In this document: piece after piece, positions 1 to 9,076 of the stretch
Layout of the letters: each line of letters opens with the position of its first letter
How positions within the stretch are numbered: the first letter of the stretch is position 1
Origin: Nitrospira sp.
GTDB taxonomy: Bacteria; Nitrospirota; Nitrospiria; Nitrospirales; Nitrospiraceae
Direction: 5' to 3'
Assembly: GCA_024998565.1 (NCBI GenBank)
Contig: JACOEM010000003.1
Span: 62,001 to 126,000, forward strand
DNA: 64,000 nucleotides
The notes under the pieces: generated by a model
The model's database searches: none
Seen by the model: only the letters and a program-made list of their open reading frames with translations
What the model was told of the DNA's origin: nothing
Position numbers and translations under genes: made by a program

Positions 1-1272
1 CGGGTCGGCGAAACCTGCGCCGATGGCGGCCGGAACCGCGAATCCCATCGACGTGTAGTAGGCGGGGGAGAGAAATTCGAAGCGTCGGTGCACGTGGAGA
101 TCGACGGAAGCGAAGAGGGATTCACCCACGTCGGCAATGACGAGGGTTTTCTCATGGAGCACGGTATCGAGGTGACGAAACACTCCCTGCAGACTGACGG
201 ACGCCTGCGCCGGCGGCATGGGATCTTCGGGCTTGTATGGCGCCGGTAATTGCGGGGTTGGAAACGAAGGCAGTGAGGCCGCGGCCAGTCCCTTCACGAA
301 ATCCTCGAACAGAATCGAGTCATACCGGTGATGCTTAATGGCGACACGATCGGCCGTGGCGTGGATGGTATGGCCGTCGGAAAAGAGGGCGCTGTGCGCA
401 TCCAGGTCTTCCACGTCGGATAGGATGGAGCCCAGGATGAGCAGGCAATCGGTCTGATTGACGAATTCCTTCACTTCATCGCGTGCGACGAGTCCGCTGT
501 AGACGCCGACATACAGCGGATGGTCTTCGCGGATGATGGACTTGCCGAGGAGCGTCGAGGCGATCGGCACATTCAGGCGCTCGACCAGGCTCGTCAATTC
601 GTCATGGAGTCCGAAGCGGCCCACCTCGGCGCCCGCTAGAATCACCGGACGCTTGGCCGACTCCAACATGCTGCGGACCTCATTCAGCGCTTCGCTCAGC
701 GCTGCCCGATCGGTCGGTTCGCCCTGGGTCTGAGGCTTATGAGACGTCTGGGCCAACGGCACGTGCACCATGTCGCGCGGAATTTCGAGATAGATCGGGC
801 GGCGATACCGCAACAGGGCCGCGAAGGCGCGATCCATCTCACGTTCGGCGGTGACGGGGTCTTCCAGGCTCACGGCCGCCACGGTCATTTTTTCGAACAC
901 TTCCCGCTGCGTCGAAAACTCGCGCACCATGTGGTGCAGGTAGGGGTTACGGGCGCGCTCCGACAATCCGGGTGAACCGGTCAACAGCACGACGGGAGAC
1001 CGCTCCGCGTAGGCGCAGGCGATGGCGTTGACGGTATTGAGTCCGCCGACACAGTAGGTGACGCAGAGAGCGCCGATGCCGTTGATGCGCGCATAGGCGT
1101 CGGCCGCAAACCCCGCGCAGTCTTCCCGCGTGGTGGCCACGTGCTGGATAGGCGAAGATTCCATCAATTTATAAAGGCCGAGGACATAGTCGCCGGGGAT
1201 GCCGAACATGTGCCGGACTCCGAGCCGGTGGAGCCGGTCCAGGACTGCTGTTCCGATCGTCTGTGTGGTCAT
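1..1272 (-). CDS. TPP-dependent 2-oxoacid decarboxylase (pyruvate/indolepyruvate decarboxylase type), 3' end outside the window
   Basis: This gene runs off the left edge; 424 codons are visible and the family is usually 540-570 residues. It should decarboxylate a 2-oxoacid non-oxidatively to an aldehyde using thiamine diphosphate. The N-terminal pyrimidine-binding domain shows a catalytic-type Glu at residue 50 (TTRED) and a His-His pair at 113-114 (YLHHMV). The His pair is typical of pyruvate and indolepyruvate decarboxylases and absent from acetolactate synthases. A central domain (about 190-330) and the start of the cofactor-binding domain (ADVGESLFA) follow; the GDG...N magnesium motif is off the window. 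The start is ATG at 1272. Substrate cannot be read from the sequence; pyruvate, indolepyruvate and phenylpyruvate are all possible. Confidence 0.85.
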   Translation of the reverse strand, partial: MTTQTIGTAVLDRLHRLGVRHMFGIPGDYVLGLYKLMESSPIQHVATTREDCAGFAADAYARINGIGALCVTYCVGGLNTVNAIACAYAERSPVVLLTGSPGLSERARNPYLHHMVREFSTQREVFEKMTVAAVSLEDPVTAEREMDRAFAALLRYRRPIYLEIPRDMVHVPLAQTSHKPQTQGEPTDRAALSEALNEVRSMLESAKRPVILAGAEVGRFGLHDELTSLVERLNVPIASTLLGKSIIREDHPLYVGVYSGLVARDEVKEFVNQTDCLLILGSILSDVEDLDAHSALFSDGHTIHATADRVAIKHHRYDSILFEDFVKGLAAASLPSFPTPQLPAPYKPEDPMPPAQASVSLQGVFRHLDTVLHEKTLVIADVGESLFASVDLHVHRRFEFLSPAYYTSMGFAVPAAIGAGFADP

Positions 1273-1494
1273 GGTGCCTCGGCTGTCGAGTGAGAGGTCG
1301 TGAATCTGCGTATGGTCCGCCCGTCTTCCTGCAGCAAACCATAGGTGGTAGCGAAGGTCAAGCACAGGAGCGATCGTCACATCGGCATGCTGCCCGCCCA
1401 CTGTCCGGTTGCTTCGCGGGATGATTTCAGGCACCCTCGTGAGCCATTTCATCACCGTCGAATCAAACCGCTTATACGGGACGTAACCATTACC

Positions 1495-2691
1495 ATGACA
1501 CAGCTTGTGACCGGTTCTACTGCGAAAGTCCGACTGACCGCCGAACGTGAAGGGCCGCGTTACTACGGGCACCTGTGGGTGTTCGACAGCAATGTGGCCG
1601 ACGTGCTGGGTACACCGGCTGCCGGGGATCTCGTCGATGTGTACACCCATCAAAACCGGTTTTTCGGCCGCGGCCTCTTCAACCCCCATTCCAAGATCCG
1701 CATCCGCATGATCACGTTTCAGGAGGAGCCGATCGACGACGAGTTTTTTGCCGCGCGCCTCCGTGCTGCAGCGGCCCTTCGCCGGACGGTCGCGCCCCAT
1801 GCCACGGCCTGCCGCCTCGTGCACGGCGAGAGCGATCTGTTGCCGGGCCTGGTCGTGGACCGGTTTGCGGATGTGGCAGTGATGCAGACACTGGGGTATG
1901 GCATGGATCTGCGGAAGGAACTGTTGGGCGAGTTGCTGGTGCAGGAAGCGGGGGTCAAGACGGTGTATCTCCGCAATGATGCCAAGAGCCGGACGCTGGA
2001 AGGACTGCCGTTGTCGAAAGGGTATCTGCGCGGTGAGGGGGCCACGACGGTGAACATTCACGAGGGGAAGGCTCAGTTTACGGTGGATTTTGCGGAGGGG
2101 CAGAAGACCGGCTGGTTCTGCGATCAACGCGAAAACCGGATCGCCGCCGCTCTCTTCGCAAAAGGGAAAACGGTGTTGGAAGCCTTTTGTCACACCGGTG
2201 GGTTCGGCATACAGGCTGCGCTGGCCGGAGCGCAGTCGGTGGAGGGGTTGGATGTGAGCGCGGCGGCCGTAGCGTTGGCACAGGCGCATGCGGAGCAGAA
2301 CCAGGTGGCGGCTCGTTGTCGCTATCGCCAGGCCGATGCGTTTGAGGAACTTCGGCTGTTGGAACGCAACGGCCAACGGTACGACCTGGTCATTCTCGAC
2401 CCGCCGGCCTTTGCCCGTAGCAAGAAGGCGGTGCCGCATGCCATCGCCGGGTACAAGGAAGTGAATTTGCGCGGCCTTCGTCTGCTTCAGCCGGGGGGCG
2501 TGCTGGTGACCTGTTCTTGCTCGCAGCCGATCACGGACGAGGACTTCTGGAAGATGCTGCAGGCGGCCGCTCGGGATGCCCGCCGGCAGATCAGGCTCCT
2601 TGAACAACGTGGACAGGGTCCGGACCATCCGGTGCTCGCCGGCATGCCGGAAACGCGCTATCTCAAATGCTACCTCGTGCAGGTGTTCTGA
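1495..2691 (+). CDS. Class I SAM-dependent rRNA methyltransferase, RlmI-like (COG1092)
   Basis: A 398-residue cytosolic protein, matching the length of RlmI, which makes 5-methylcytosine in 23S rRNA. An N-terminal PUA-like RNA-binding domain (about 8-80) precedes a Rossmann methyltransferase domain. SAM motif I is VLEAFCHTGGFG near residue 226 and motif IV is DPPAFARSKK near 302; a CSCSQ segment near 340 is also typical. The frame stays open upstream to 1345, but that leader (HRSDRHIG...) looks non-coding, so the ATG at 1495 is preferred; no strong ribosome-binding site is seen. The stop codon is next to the ribosome-binding site of the OPT transporter gene downstream, suggesting co-transcription. 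The exact target nucleotide is not certain. Confidence 0.85.
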   Translation: MTQLVTGSTAKVRLTAEREGPRYYGHLWVFDSNVADVLGTPAAGDLVDVYTHQNRFFGRGLFNPHSKIRIRMITFQEEPIDDEFFAARLRAAAALRRTVAPHATACRLVHGESDLLPGLVVDRFADVAVMQTLGYGMDLRKELLGELLVQEAGVKTVYLRNDAKSRTLEGLPLSKGYLRGEGATTVNIHEGKAQFTVDFAEGQKTGWFCDQRENRIAAALFAKGKTVLEAFCHTGGFGIQAALAGAQSVEGLDVSAAAVALAQAHAEQNQVAARCRYRQADAFEELRLLERNGQRYDLVILDPPAFARSKKAVPHAIAGYKEVNLRGLRLLQPGGVLVTCSCSQPITDEDFWKMLQAAARDARRQIRLLEQRGQGPDHPVLAGMPETRYLKCYLVQVF

Positions 2692-2695
2692 GGGG

Positions 2696-4684
2696 ATGAT
2701 GCGCGAGCAGGATGCGCCAACGGAGCCGGTAGACGCGCCGCTCGTTCCCGCCTCGGTCACGCTGCCGGAAATCACACTGAAAGCGGTCGTCTTGTCGATT
2801 CTGCTGGCCGCCGTGCTGGCCGGAGCCAACGCCTATCTGGGCCTGTTTGCCGGCATGACGGTGTCCGCGTCTATTCCAGCCGCCGTCGTCTCCATGGCGG
2901 TGCTGCGTCTCTTCCGTCAGTCGAATATTCTCGAAAACAATATCGTGCAAACCGCCGCCTCCTCAGGCGAAGCGTTGGCGGCCGGGGTGATCTTTACCAT
3001 TCCGGGGCTGGTCCTGATCGGCTATTGGACCACCTTCGACTATTGGCAGACGTTCACGGTGTCGCTCGTCGGCGGGGTGCTGGGGGTGTTGTTCACCATT
3101 CCCCTGCGCCGCGTCCTGATCATTCACGCCAGGCTGCGATTTCCGGAAGGGGTCGCGACGGCAGAGGTGCTGAAGGTCGGGGCCTCGTCGGACGCCGGGA
3201 CCGGTGGCCGGGTTCGTCTGCTCTTGGGCGCTGCGGCGCTGGGCGGCGGCTTCAAGTTTGCCGAGGGAGGGTTGAAGCTCTGGAGCGAGTCGCTCGAAGG
3301 GGCGTTCCAACTGGGGCGTTCGACCTTCTACGGAGGGCTGAACCTGTCACCGGCCTTGGTGGCAGTCGGATACATCATCGGTCTCAACACCGCAGTGGTC
3401 GTCTTTTTCGGGGGGGCGATCGGCTGGCTGGTGCTACTGCCGCTGTACCAGGCGATCATCGGTTCGCCGGAGGGATTAATCGGCGTGGCGGCGGCGAAAG
3501 CGACGTGGAGCGGGCAGATTCGCTACATCGGCATCGGGGCTATGCTGGTGGGTGGAGTCTGGACCCTGTTTCAGGTACGCGGCCCGATTTGGCAGAGTCT
3601 GCGTCAACTCCTGGCGCTGTACGGCGCTCGCAACCAATCTGATGGGCAATCGGAACTTCTGCGCACGGAGCGGGACGCAGGAGTGGTCTGGCTGATCGGG
3701 CTGACGGTGGCCGCGCTGGTTCCCATGGTGCTGTTGTATCAAGGCCTGTTGAATCACAATCTGTGGGGCGGCGTCGGATTGACTCTGCTCATGGTTGTGA
3801 CGGCGTTTCTGTTCTCGGCTGTGGCCGGATACATGGCCGGCCTCGTCGGCAGCTCAAGCAATCCAGTGTCCGGTGTGACGATCGCCACCATCATGCTCGC
3901 GTCATTGCTTCTGCTGGGGATTTTCGGGAAGGGCAATCCGGCCGGTCCGGCTGCGGCCCTGCTGGTGGGGGCGGTCGTCTGCTGCGCCGCGGCGATGGGC
4001 GGCGACAATCTTCAGGATCTGAAAACCGGGCACGTCGTCGGTGCGACCCCGTGGAAGCAACAGGTAATGCAGGTCATTGGGGTGGCAACGGGGGCGGTCG
4101 TGATTGTGCCGGTGTTGTCGCTGCTGCAGGCCAAATATGGGATCGGTGAAGTGACGGCCGCCCATCCCCATCCCCTCACGGCGCCGCAGGCCACGCTGAT
4201 GGCTAATCTTGCCAATGGAGTGTTCGGCGGTTCTTTACCCTGGCACCTGTTGGGCGTGGGGATGGTGCTGGGGATGATGGTGATCGGTCTCGATATGCGG
4301 CAGGCACGACGGAACGCGGCCCTTCGTTTTCCTGTCCTGGCGGTGGCGCTTGGTATGTATCTGCCGCTCAAGCTGTCGGCCACGATTTTGTTCGGGGGCC
4401 TGCTGGCTGAGTATGTACGGGTTGCCGGGAAATCTTCCGATGTTATGACGGAAGATCGAGGTCTGCTGTGCGCCGCTGGTTTAGTCACAGGTGAAGCGCT
4501 GGTCGGGATCCTGCTGGCGCTTCCCATTGCCCTCAGTTCGATCTGGCCGTCACTCTCGGGAGATCCGTTTCAATTGGTTGCCGAGCCTCCGCTGGGTGGA
4601 TGGCCGGGGCTTGCGGCACTGATTGTGGTGGGGTTCCGGTTGGTGCACGCGGCGCGGTCGGCTGCATCCGCTCAAAAGGAGTGA
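2696..4684 (+). CDS. OPT family oligopeptide/metal-chelate transporter
   Basis: A 662-residue inner-membrane protein with roughly 14-16 hydrophobic segments starting near residue 28. Bacterial OPT proteins import small peptides or metal chelates with protons. Signature stretches include SSGEALAAGVIFTIPG near residue 85 and GLVGSSSNPVSGVT near 383; NPVSG is a family hallmark. The start is ATG at 2696 (a second ATG follows at 2699). A GAGGGG ribosome-binding site overlaps the stop codon of the preceding methyltransferase. The open frame extends back to 2576 inside that methyltransferase, but this extension is a shadow. The substrate cannot be inferred. Confidence 0.88.
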   Translation: MMREQDAPTEPVDAPLVPASVTLPEITLKAVVLSILLAAVLAGANAYLGLFAGMTVSASIPAAVVSMAVLRLFRQSNILENNIVQTAASSGEALAAGVIFTIPGLVLIGYWTTFDYWQTFTVSLVGGVLGVLFTIPLRRVLIIHARLRFPEGVATAEVLKVGASSDAGTGGRVRLLLGAAALGGGFKFAEGGLKLWSESLEGAFQLGRSTFYGGLNLSPALVAVGYIIGLNTAVVVFFGGAIGWLVLLPLYQAIIGSPEGLIGVAAAKATWSGQIRYIGIGAMLVGGVWTLFQVRGPIWQSLRQLLALYGARNQSDGQSELLRTERDAGVVWLIGLTVAALVPMVLLYQGLLNHNLWGGVGLTLLMVVTAFLFSAVAGYMAGLVGSSSNPVSGVTIATIMLASLLLLGIFGKGNPAGPAAALLVGAVVCCAAAMGGDNLQDLKTGHVVGATPWKQQVMQVIGVATGAVVIVPVLSLLQAKYGIGEVTAAHPHPLTAPQATLMANLANGVFGGSLPWHLLGVGMVLGMMVIGLDMRQARRNAALRFPVLAVALGMYLPLKLSATILFGGLLAEYVRVAGKSSDVMTEDRGLLCAAGLVTGEALVGILLALPIALSSIWPSLSGDPFQLVAEPPLGGWPGLAALIVVGFRLVHAARSAASAQKE

Positions 4685-4744
4685 GCGACTGTTCATCGAC
4701 ACTGATGGTGTGGGACGGTGTAGCGGTAGTCGCCGATGGGGGCG

Positions 4745-5215
4745 CTAATCGCTGGGTGGTTCGAAATGTCCTGGTGGCCGTGATTGCCAGGGTACCGTCG
4801 CCTGCTTGGATTGTTTCACAAGGCTTCGCAGGCTCACCTCTGCGGCGCGCAGGAGTTTGGGGTCGCCGCTTTGCATGAGCGCCGTCAGGAGGACGTAGAG
4901 CGACCGGTCATGTCCGGCTGCCACGAGAATTCGCTCCAGGACGGGGTCGGCTCCGGTTAATGTGGACAGGGGGGCCGGTTCATCGTCATCGTCTTTACAC
5001 AGCAGGTCTAAATCCGTGGGGTGGATAAAGAGCCAGGGAAGGGGAATCTTGAGTGCGCCGGCCAACGCTTCCAGGGTGGAGGCCTGAGGATCGGCCTGTT
5101 CCGATTCCAGCGTTTCCAGTACCGAGGCTGCGATTCCGGCTCGTTCTGCAAGCGCCTGCTCGGAGCACTTTTGCGAGATCCGCCAGGCGCGAATAAGAGT
5201 TCCGACGTTCGGCAT
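4745..5215 (-). CDS. XRE-family helix-turn-helix regulator
   Basis: A 156-residue protein with an N-terminal Cro/CI-type DNA-binding domain (about residues 5-60; the helix-turn-helix runs through QALAERAGIAASVLETLE). An acidic linker (CKDDDDEP, about 74-81) leads to a C-terminal helical region that may serve for dimerisation or sensing. It is likely a transcriptional repressor or activator. It is divergent from the small coiled-coil gene at 5391, and an inverted repeat at 5286-5303 lies between the two and could be its operator. No ligand or target is apparent. Confidence 0.8.
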   Translation of the reverse strand: MPNVGTLIRAWRISQKCSEQALAERAGIAASVLETLESEQADPQASTLEALAGALKIPLPWLFIHPTDLDLLCKDDDDEPAPLSTLTGADPVLERILVAAGHDRSLYVLLTALMQSGDPKLLRAAEVSLRSLVKQSKQATVPWQSRPPGHFEPPSD

Positions 5216-5285
5216 GGACGGATCTTACTGCATCCCTTTCCGGGTCTGCAACGGCCCATTTTCGAGGCCGATCTAATACTTGCTT

Positions 5286-5303
5286 GTAACATCAATGCGT
5301 TAC
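5286..5303. promoter_or_regulatory. Inverted repeat in the divergent intergenic region, possible XRE operator
   Basis: GTAAC and GTTAC half-sites are separated by eight bases. They lie between the XRE regulator gene (start 5215, minus) and the gene at 5391 (plus). A TAGAAT hexamer at 5344-5349 could be the -10 element for the plus-strand gene. The position fits an autoregulatory operator, but no protein-DNA evidence is visible. Confidence 0.35.
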
Positions 5304-5390
5304 GATCCATTCTCCTAGGTAGAACAAAGCCGCTCAAATCGGGTAGAATGAGGCGTTCTAATTGTTGTCTCGAGCGAGGAGGATCAGCCG

Positions 5391-5732
5391 ATGTTAGGAA
5401 CCGACATTCGCGGCATTATGGCCGAAGAGGAAGAAGTCCAGCGGCGGCAGGAAGCCTTGCAGTCATTGATGTCGATGCGCGAGAAGCTACTGCGTGAATC
5501 GTTGGAAGCTCGAATCAAGCGGGCGCGTGGAACGGGAGACTGGACGAACCTGTCACCTGCTGAATGTGCCAATATTTACAAGGAAGAGCGCGTGCACCTG
5601 CGTGCCCAGCTGGAGCGATTGAAGGCCGAGCGGGACCGGACCCGTGGCAAGCTGTCGGCGCTCAAGCGAGCGAAGGTTCGTGCGCAACGCATTCGCGCGG
5701 CGGAAGCGGCTTCCGGCAAAAAACGCAAATAG
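5391..5732 (+). CDS. Small coiled-coil protein of unknown function
   Basis: A 113-residue charged protein, mostly helical. Residues 12-45 and 62-105 are rich in Glu, Arg, Lys and Leu and are likely coiled coils; the tail is basic and ends in GKKRK. There is no signal peptide or membrane segment. The start ATG at 5391 has a strong GAGGAGG ribosome-binding site eight bases upstream. It is divergent from the XRE regulator and followed by a strong hairpin, so it is probably monocistronic. I do not recognise the family; the basic coiled coil could suit nucleic-acid or protein binding, which is only inference. Confidence 0.75.
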   Translation: MLGTDIRGIMAEEEEVQRRQEALQSLMSMREKLLRESLEARIKRARGTGDWTNLSPAECANIYKEERVHLRAQLERLKAERDRTRGKLSALKRAKVRAQRIRAAEAASGKKRK

Positions 5733-5740
5733 GTCGATGT

Positions 5741-5775
5741 CGGGGAGGCCTTGCTGAGTCAGTCAGGCCTCCCCG
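5741..5775 (+). terminator. Perfect 11-bp hairpin after the coiled-coil gene
   Basis: CGGGGAGGCCT at 5741-5751 pairs perfectly with 5765-5775 across a 13-base loop that itself contains a short palindrome (CTGAGTCAG). It begins nine bases after the stop codon of the upstream gene and ends before the SpoU gene at 5801. No T-tract follows, so it may be a weak or Rho-assisted terminator or an mRNA-stabilising structure. Confidence 0.55.
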
Positions 5776-5800
5776 CAGTGTCGCCGACCCTGGGTAACTG

Positions 5801-6619
5801 TTGACCTTCTCACCTCGCACCGTTTCCCGCAACTTTCTCTCCCACATACGGGATGTCGTCAAGACGAAGCGTACGCGTGACCGCGAACGGGTCTTCGTGC
5901 TTGAGGGCACCAAGCCGATCCTTGAATTGTTGCAGTCGGCTCCTCAACACATCGTCTGCCTTGTCGTCACCCCCACGTTTCTGGAGCGGCAGCCGCCGGA
6001 CATCGCGCAGCAGATTGTCAGCAGCGGATGTACTGTTCACAGCTGTCCGGAGCACCAGCTGACCCAATTGTCCGATGTCGAAACCTCCAGCGGCGTGCTG
6101 GCCATCGTTCATCAGCCGACCTGGAACCAATCGGCCATACTGGCGCAACCGAAAATCTTCGGCCTCTACGGGGACATGCTCCAGGACCCGACGAATATGG
6201 GGACGATCATTCGAACTGCGGCGGGACTCAATGTGAGTGCCTTGTGGCTGGCACCCCACTCCGTCGATGTGTTCAATCCAAAAGTCGTGCGGGCGACCGC
6301 CGGCGCGTTGTTTCAGCTGCCGATCTTTCCCCATACCAGTCTAGAAGAATTGCAGAACCTGGATTGCGTGATCATGGCCGCCGACGCCGGAACCAGTGAG
6401 GGCTGCGTGCCCATCCGGGCGATTCGGAGTATTCCTGCGCGAACGGTGCTGGCGATCGGGAGCGAGAGTCGGGGCCTGTCTGAACCGGTTCTGGACGCCG
6501 CCACCGTTCGATTTACCATCCCGTTGAAACCGGGGGTGGAATCCCTCAATGCCGCGGCGGCTACAGCCATCGCACTCTTCCAATTGTCAGGATTGCCGGT
6601 TGAGGGCGGGAAAGCCTGA
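5801..6619 (+). CDS. TrmH/SpoU family RNA 2'-O-methyltransferase
   Basis: A 272-residue RNA ribose methyltransferase of the SPOUT class. The N-terminal substrate-binding domain (about 1-110) begins with the usual basic segment (VVKTKRTRDRERVFVLEG). The C-terminal knot has motif 1 DPTNMGTIIRTA near 129, motif 2 AIGSESRGLS near 218 and motif 3 ESLNAAAATAI near 247. The likely start is TTG at 5801, since no ATG lies in frame before the conserved N-terminus. RlmB/TsnR-like enzymes act on 23S rRNA, but the target here is not resolved. Confidence 0.85.
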   Translation: MTFSPRTVSRNFLSHIRDVVKTKRTRDRERVFVLEGTKPILELLQSAPQHIVCLVVTPTFLERQPPDIAQQIVSSGCTVHSCPEHQLTQLSDVETSSGVLAIVHQPTWNQSAILAQPKIFGLYGDMLQDPTNMGTIIRTAAGLNVSALWLAPHSVDVFNPKVVRATAGALFQLPIFPHTSLEELQNLDCVIMAADAGTSEGCVPIRAIRSIPARTVLAIGSESRGLSEPVLDAATVRFTIPLKPGVESLNAAAATAIALFQLSGLPVEGGKA

Positions 6620-6846
6620 CGCCGAACGATCTGTGTGCCGAGCTTCTGTTTCATCCCGGTATTCCTCCTGGTCTTCCCTTTCATCCTCTTGCTGCTTCCA
6701 ATTGATTGCTGCGCTGATAGACGTAGGATTTCACCAGCACTTCATGCGGATCTCCCCATTCATGCGCCCATCGCCTCCTTCCTTTTTCTCTGCTGTTTCA
6801 TTTACGATGCCTTGAGATCTGTGACCTTGAGGTGGAGCGAATAGGG

Positions 6847-8208
6847 ATGAAGGCGAAGACGACATTTCATTGCCAGGCCTGCGGTCATCAGGCGCTGCGA
6901 TGGCTTGGGCGCTGCCCCGATTGTGGAGGCTGGAATACGCTCAAGGAAGAGCGATTGCCGGCCGCCCCGAAAGGTCGCCAGGGTATGCCCAAAACAGCCA
7001 TGGCCGTGGCGACGCCGATCTCCGATATCGAAATCGTGGGGGAGCCAAGACACAGCACGGGCATGGGGGAGTTTGACCGCGTGTTGGGTGGTGGTGTGGT
7101 CCCCGGTTCCGTGATGCTGATCGGCGGCGATCCCGGCATCGGCAAGACGACCTTACTGTTGCAGGCCTTGCCGCTGCTGGCCGCGCCGGGCGAGCAGGTT
7201 CTGTACGTCTCCGGGGAGGAGTCTCCCCGGCAGATCAAGATGCGGGGGCAACGTCTGGGCATCGATGGCAAACATCTGCTGATTCTCGGGGAGACCAGTC
7301 TCGAACAGATCCTCAAAGCCATCCAGGAAATCCAGCCGGCGGCTGTGGTGGTGGATTCGATTCAGACGGTCTACACCGAGCAGCTCACCTCGGCGCCGGG
7401 CAGCATCAGCCAGGTGCAGGAAGTGGCCGGGCAGCTGATGTGGTTTGCCAAGCGCAGCAACGTGCCGGTGTTCATCATCGGGCATGTCACGAAGGAAGGC
7501 GCCATCGCCGGACCGCGCTTGCTGGAACACATCGTCGATACGGTACTGTATTTCGAAGGGGATAAGAGCCACAGTTTCCGGATTCTGCGAGCGGTAAAAA
7601 ATCGCTTCGGATCGACGAACGAGATCGGCGTCTTTGAAATGAAGGATGGCGGCTTGGAGGAAGTCAGTAACCCCTCCGAATTGTTTCTCGCCGAGCGGCC
7701 GCAACGCAGCACCGGCTCGGTGGTGGTGTCCAGCCTGGAAGGGACGCGGCCGATCCTGGTGGAACTGCAGGCGTTGGTCTCGGGGACCAATTATCCCATG
7801 CCCAAGCGCATGGCCAATGGTGTGGAGCCGAATCGCCTGTCGTTGCTGTTGGCCGTGATGGAGAAACGATTGGGCATGCACCTTTCGGGGCAGGACGTGT
7901 ATGTGAATGTGGTCGGCGGGATCCACATCGACGAACCGGCCATTGATCTGGGCATTGTCGCCGCCGTCACGTCGAGTTTGCGGGAGAGTCCAATCGATTT
8001 CACGACGCTGGTGATGGGCGAAGTCGGACTGGGTGGTGAAGTCCGGGCGATCAGCCAGGCCGAGTTGCGGATTCGCGAAGCCGCCAAAATGGGATTCAAA
8101 CGCTGTCTTTTACCGGAGCGAAACGTCGCCAAGCTGGAACCGGTCGAAGGCATTGAGTTGATCGGCATTCATGAAGTCGGAGACGCGTTGGATGCAGTAC
8201 TGGCGTGA
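6847..8208 (+). CDS. radA: DNA repair protein RadA (Sms)
   Basis: A 453-residue RecA-like helicase-type ATPase that processes recombination intermediates. It has an N-terminal zinc finger (Cys 9, 12, 23, 26), a Walker A motif GGDPGIGKTT at 93-102, the RadA-specific KNRFG motif at 251-255 and a C-terminal Lon-protease-like domain (about 280-453). The ATG at 6847 is chosen: a GAGGTGG ribosome-binding site precedes it. A GTG at 6832 would add five residues. The 227 bases upstream contain no gene that I can support. Confidence 0.95.
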   Translation: MKAKTTFHCQACGHQALRWLGRCPDCGGWNTLKEERLPAAPKGRQGMPKTAMAVATPISDIEIVGEPRHSTGMGEFDRVLGGGVVPGSVMLIGGDPGIGKTTLLLQALPLLAAPGEQVLYVSGEESPRQIKMRGQRLGIDGKHLLILGETSLEQILKAIQEIQPAAVVVDSIQTVYTEQLTSAPGSISQVQEVAGQLMWFAKRSNVPVFIIGHVTKEGAIAGPRLLEHIVDTVLYFEGDKSHSFRILRAVKNRFGSTNEIGVFEMKDGGLEEVSNPSELFLAERPQRSTGSVVVSSLEGTRPILVELQALVSGTNYPMPKRMANGVEPNRLSLLLAVMEKRLGMHLSGQDVYVNVVGGIHIDEPAIDLGIVAAVTSSLRESPIDFTTLVMGEVGLGGEVRAISQAELRIREAAKMGFKRCLLPERNVAKLEPVEGIELIGIHEVGDALDAVLA

Positions 8209-8230
8209 AGCAAAAGGTGAAACGGTAGAG

Positions 8231-9076
8231 GTGAAACGCAAGACTGCCTCGCTCGGTACGGTTGTCGTGCTGTTGTGTCTCTCGGTACTCTCCGGCTGCG
8301 CGCTCTTCGGTCCGTCTGAGACCATCCAGCTCAAACAGGCGACGGCGGAGCAGTTGACGGCACTCCTGCAGGAACAGGCAGGCGAGGTTCGGACAATCAA
8401 GGGGCTCTTCAGCGCAAAGATTACCGGCGGCATCCTGCCGATCGGCCAGCGTGTGCAAGGTACGGTGTTCTATCAACGTCCCGACGCCATCCGGTTGCGC
8501 GGCTTCTCTGCGGTGGGCAGCGAAATTTTCGAGTTTGTGCAGATAGACGATCAATTCAAGCTCCGGCTACCGACCATGGGACGTGAGGTGATCGGCCGTC
8601 CCTCTGAGGCGGATCAACTCGGCCAACTGACGCGCCCCTTTCAACTGAGCGTCTGGGCGATGAGCGGGATCATCGGGACCCAGGTGGTGGGGCCTGACGA
8701 GTCGGTACGATTGACGGAAGACGGCAGCCGGTATCGACTCGATGTGATGACCGCGCCGGGCCTGAATGGCACGGCTCCGTTCATGGCCAGGCGGATCTGG
8801 TTCGATCGTCGGAATCTGCTGGTCGTGCAGGAAGAGCGTCTGTCGCCGTCCGGTGACGTCGAAGCGACGATGCAATTCGACGACTACCGCGTGGTCGGCG
8901 GTGGGGTCGAGGCCGTATCGGCGGTGAACGGCCAGGCGCCTACAGCCGACAAACGCATCATGCGTCCATTCGCGATTCGGATGACCGATGGGCAAGGGTC
9001 GGGAAGCTTGCAGGTCACGTTTCATGAATTGGTGCCGAACGAACCGATCAAGCCAGGCGAGCTTGGGCGGGTATGA
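8231..9076 (+). CDS. Outer-membrane-type lipoprotein, LolB/DUF4292-like
   Basis: A 281-residue predicted lipoprotein: basic n-region KRK, a hydrophobic stretch and lipobox LSGC with the lipidated Cys at 23. The mature part is a beta-rich domain (GTVFYQRPDAIRLRGF, about 90-105) resembling LolB/DUF4292 folds used in lipoprotein or outer-membrane biogenesis; that fold assignment is inference. The frame is open from 8171, overlapping radA, but the GTG at 8231 gives a normal signal peptide. The stop overlaps the tsaB start by four bases, so the two are translationally coupled. Confidence 0.75.
   Translation: MKRKTASLGTVVVLLCLSVLSGCALFGPSETIQLKQATAEQLTALLQEQAGEVRTIKGLFSAKITGGILPIGQRVQGTVFYQRPDAIRLRGFSAVGSEIFEFVQIDDQFKLRLPTMGREVIGRPSEADQLGQLTRPFQLSVWAMSGIIGTQVVGPDESVRLTEDGSRYRLDVMTAPGLNGTAPFMARRIWFDRRNLLVVQEERLSPSGDVEATMQFDDYRVVGGGVEAVSAVNGQAPTADKRIMRPFAIRMTDGQGSGSLQVTFHELVPNEPIKPGELGRV

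Noticed and set aside
6635-6844. A hydrophobic 69-residue frame between the SpoU and radA genes
   Set aside because: No ribosome-binding site; hydrophobicity comes from a pyrimidine-rich stretch; no transporter or toxin motif.
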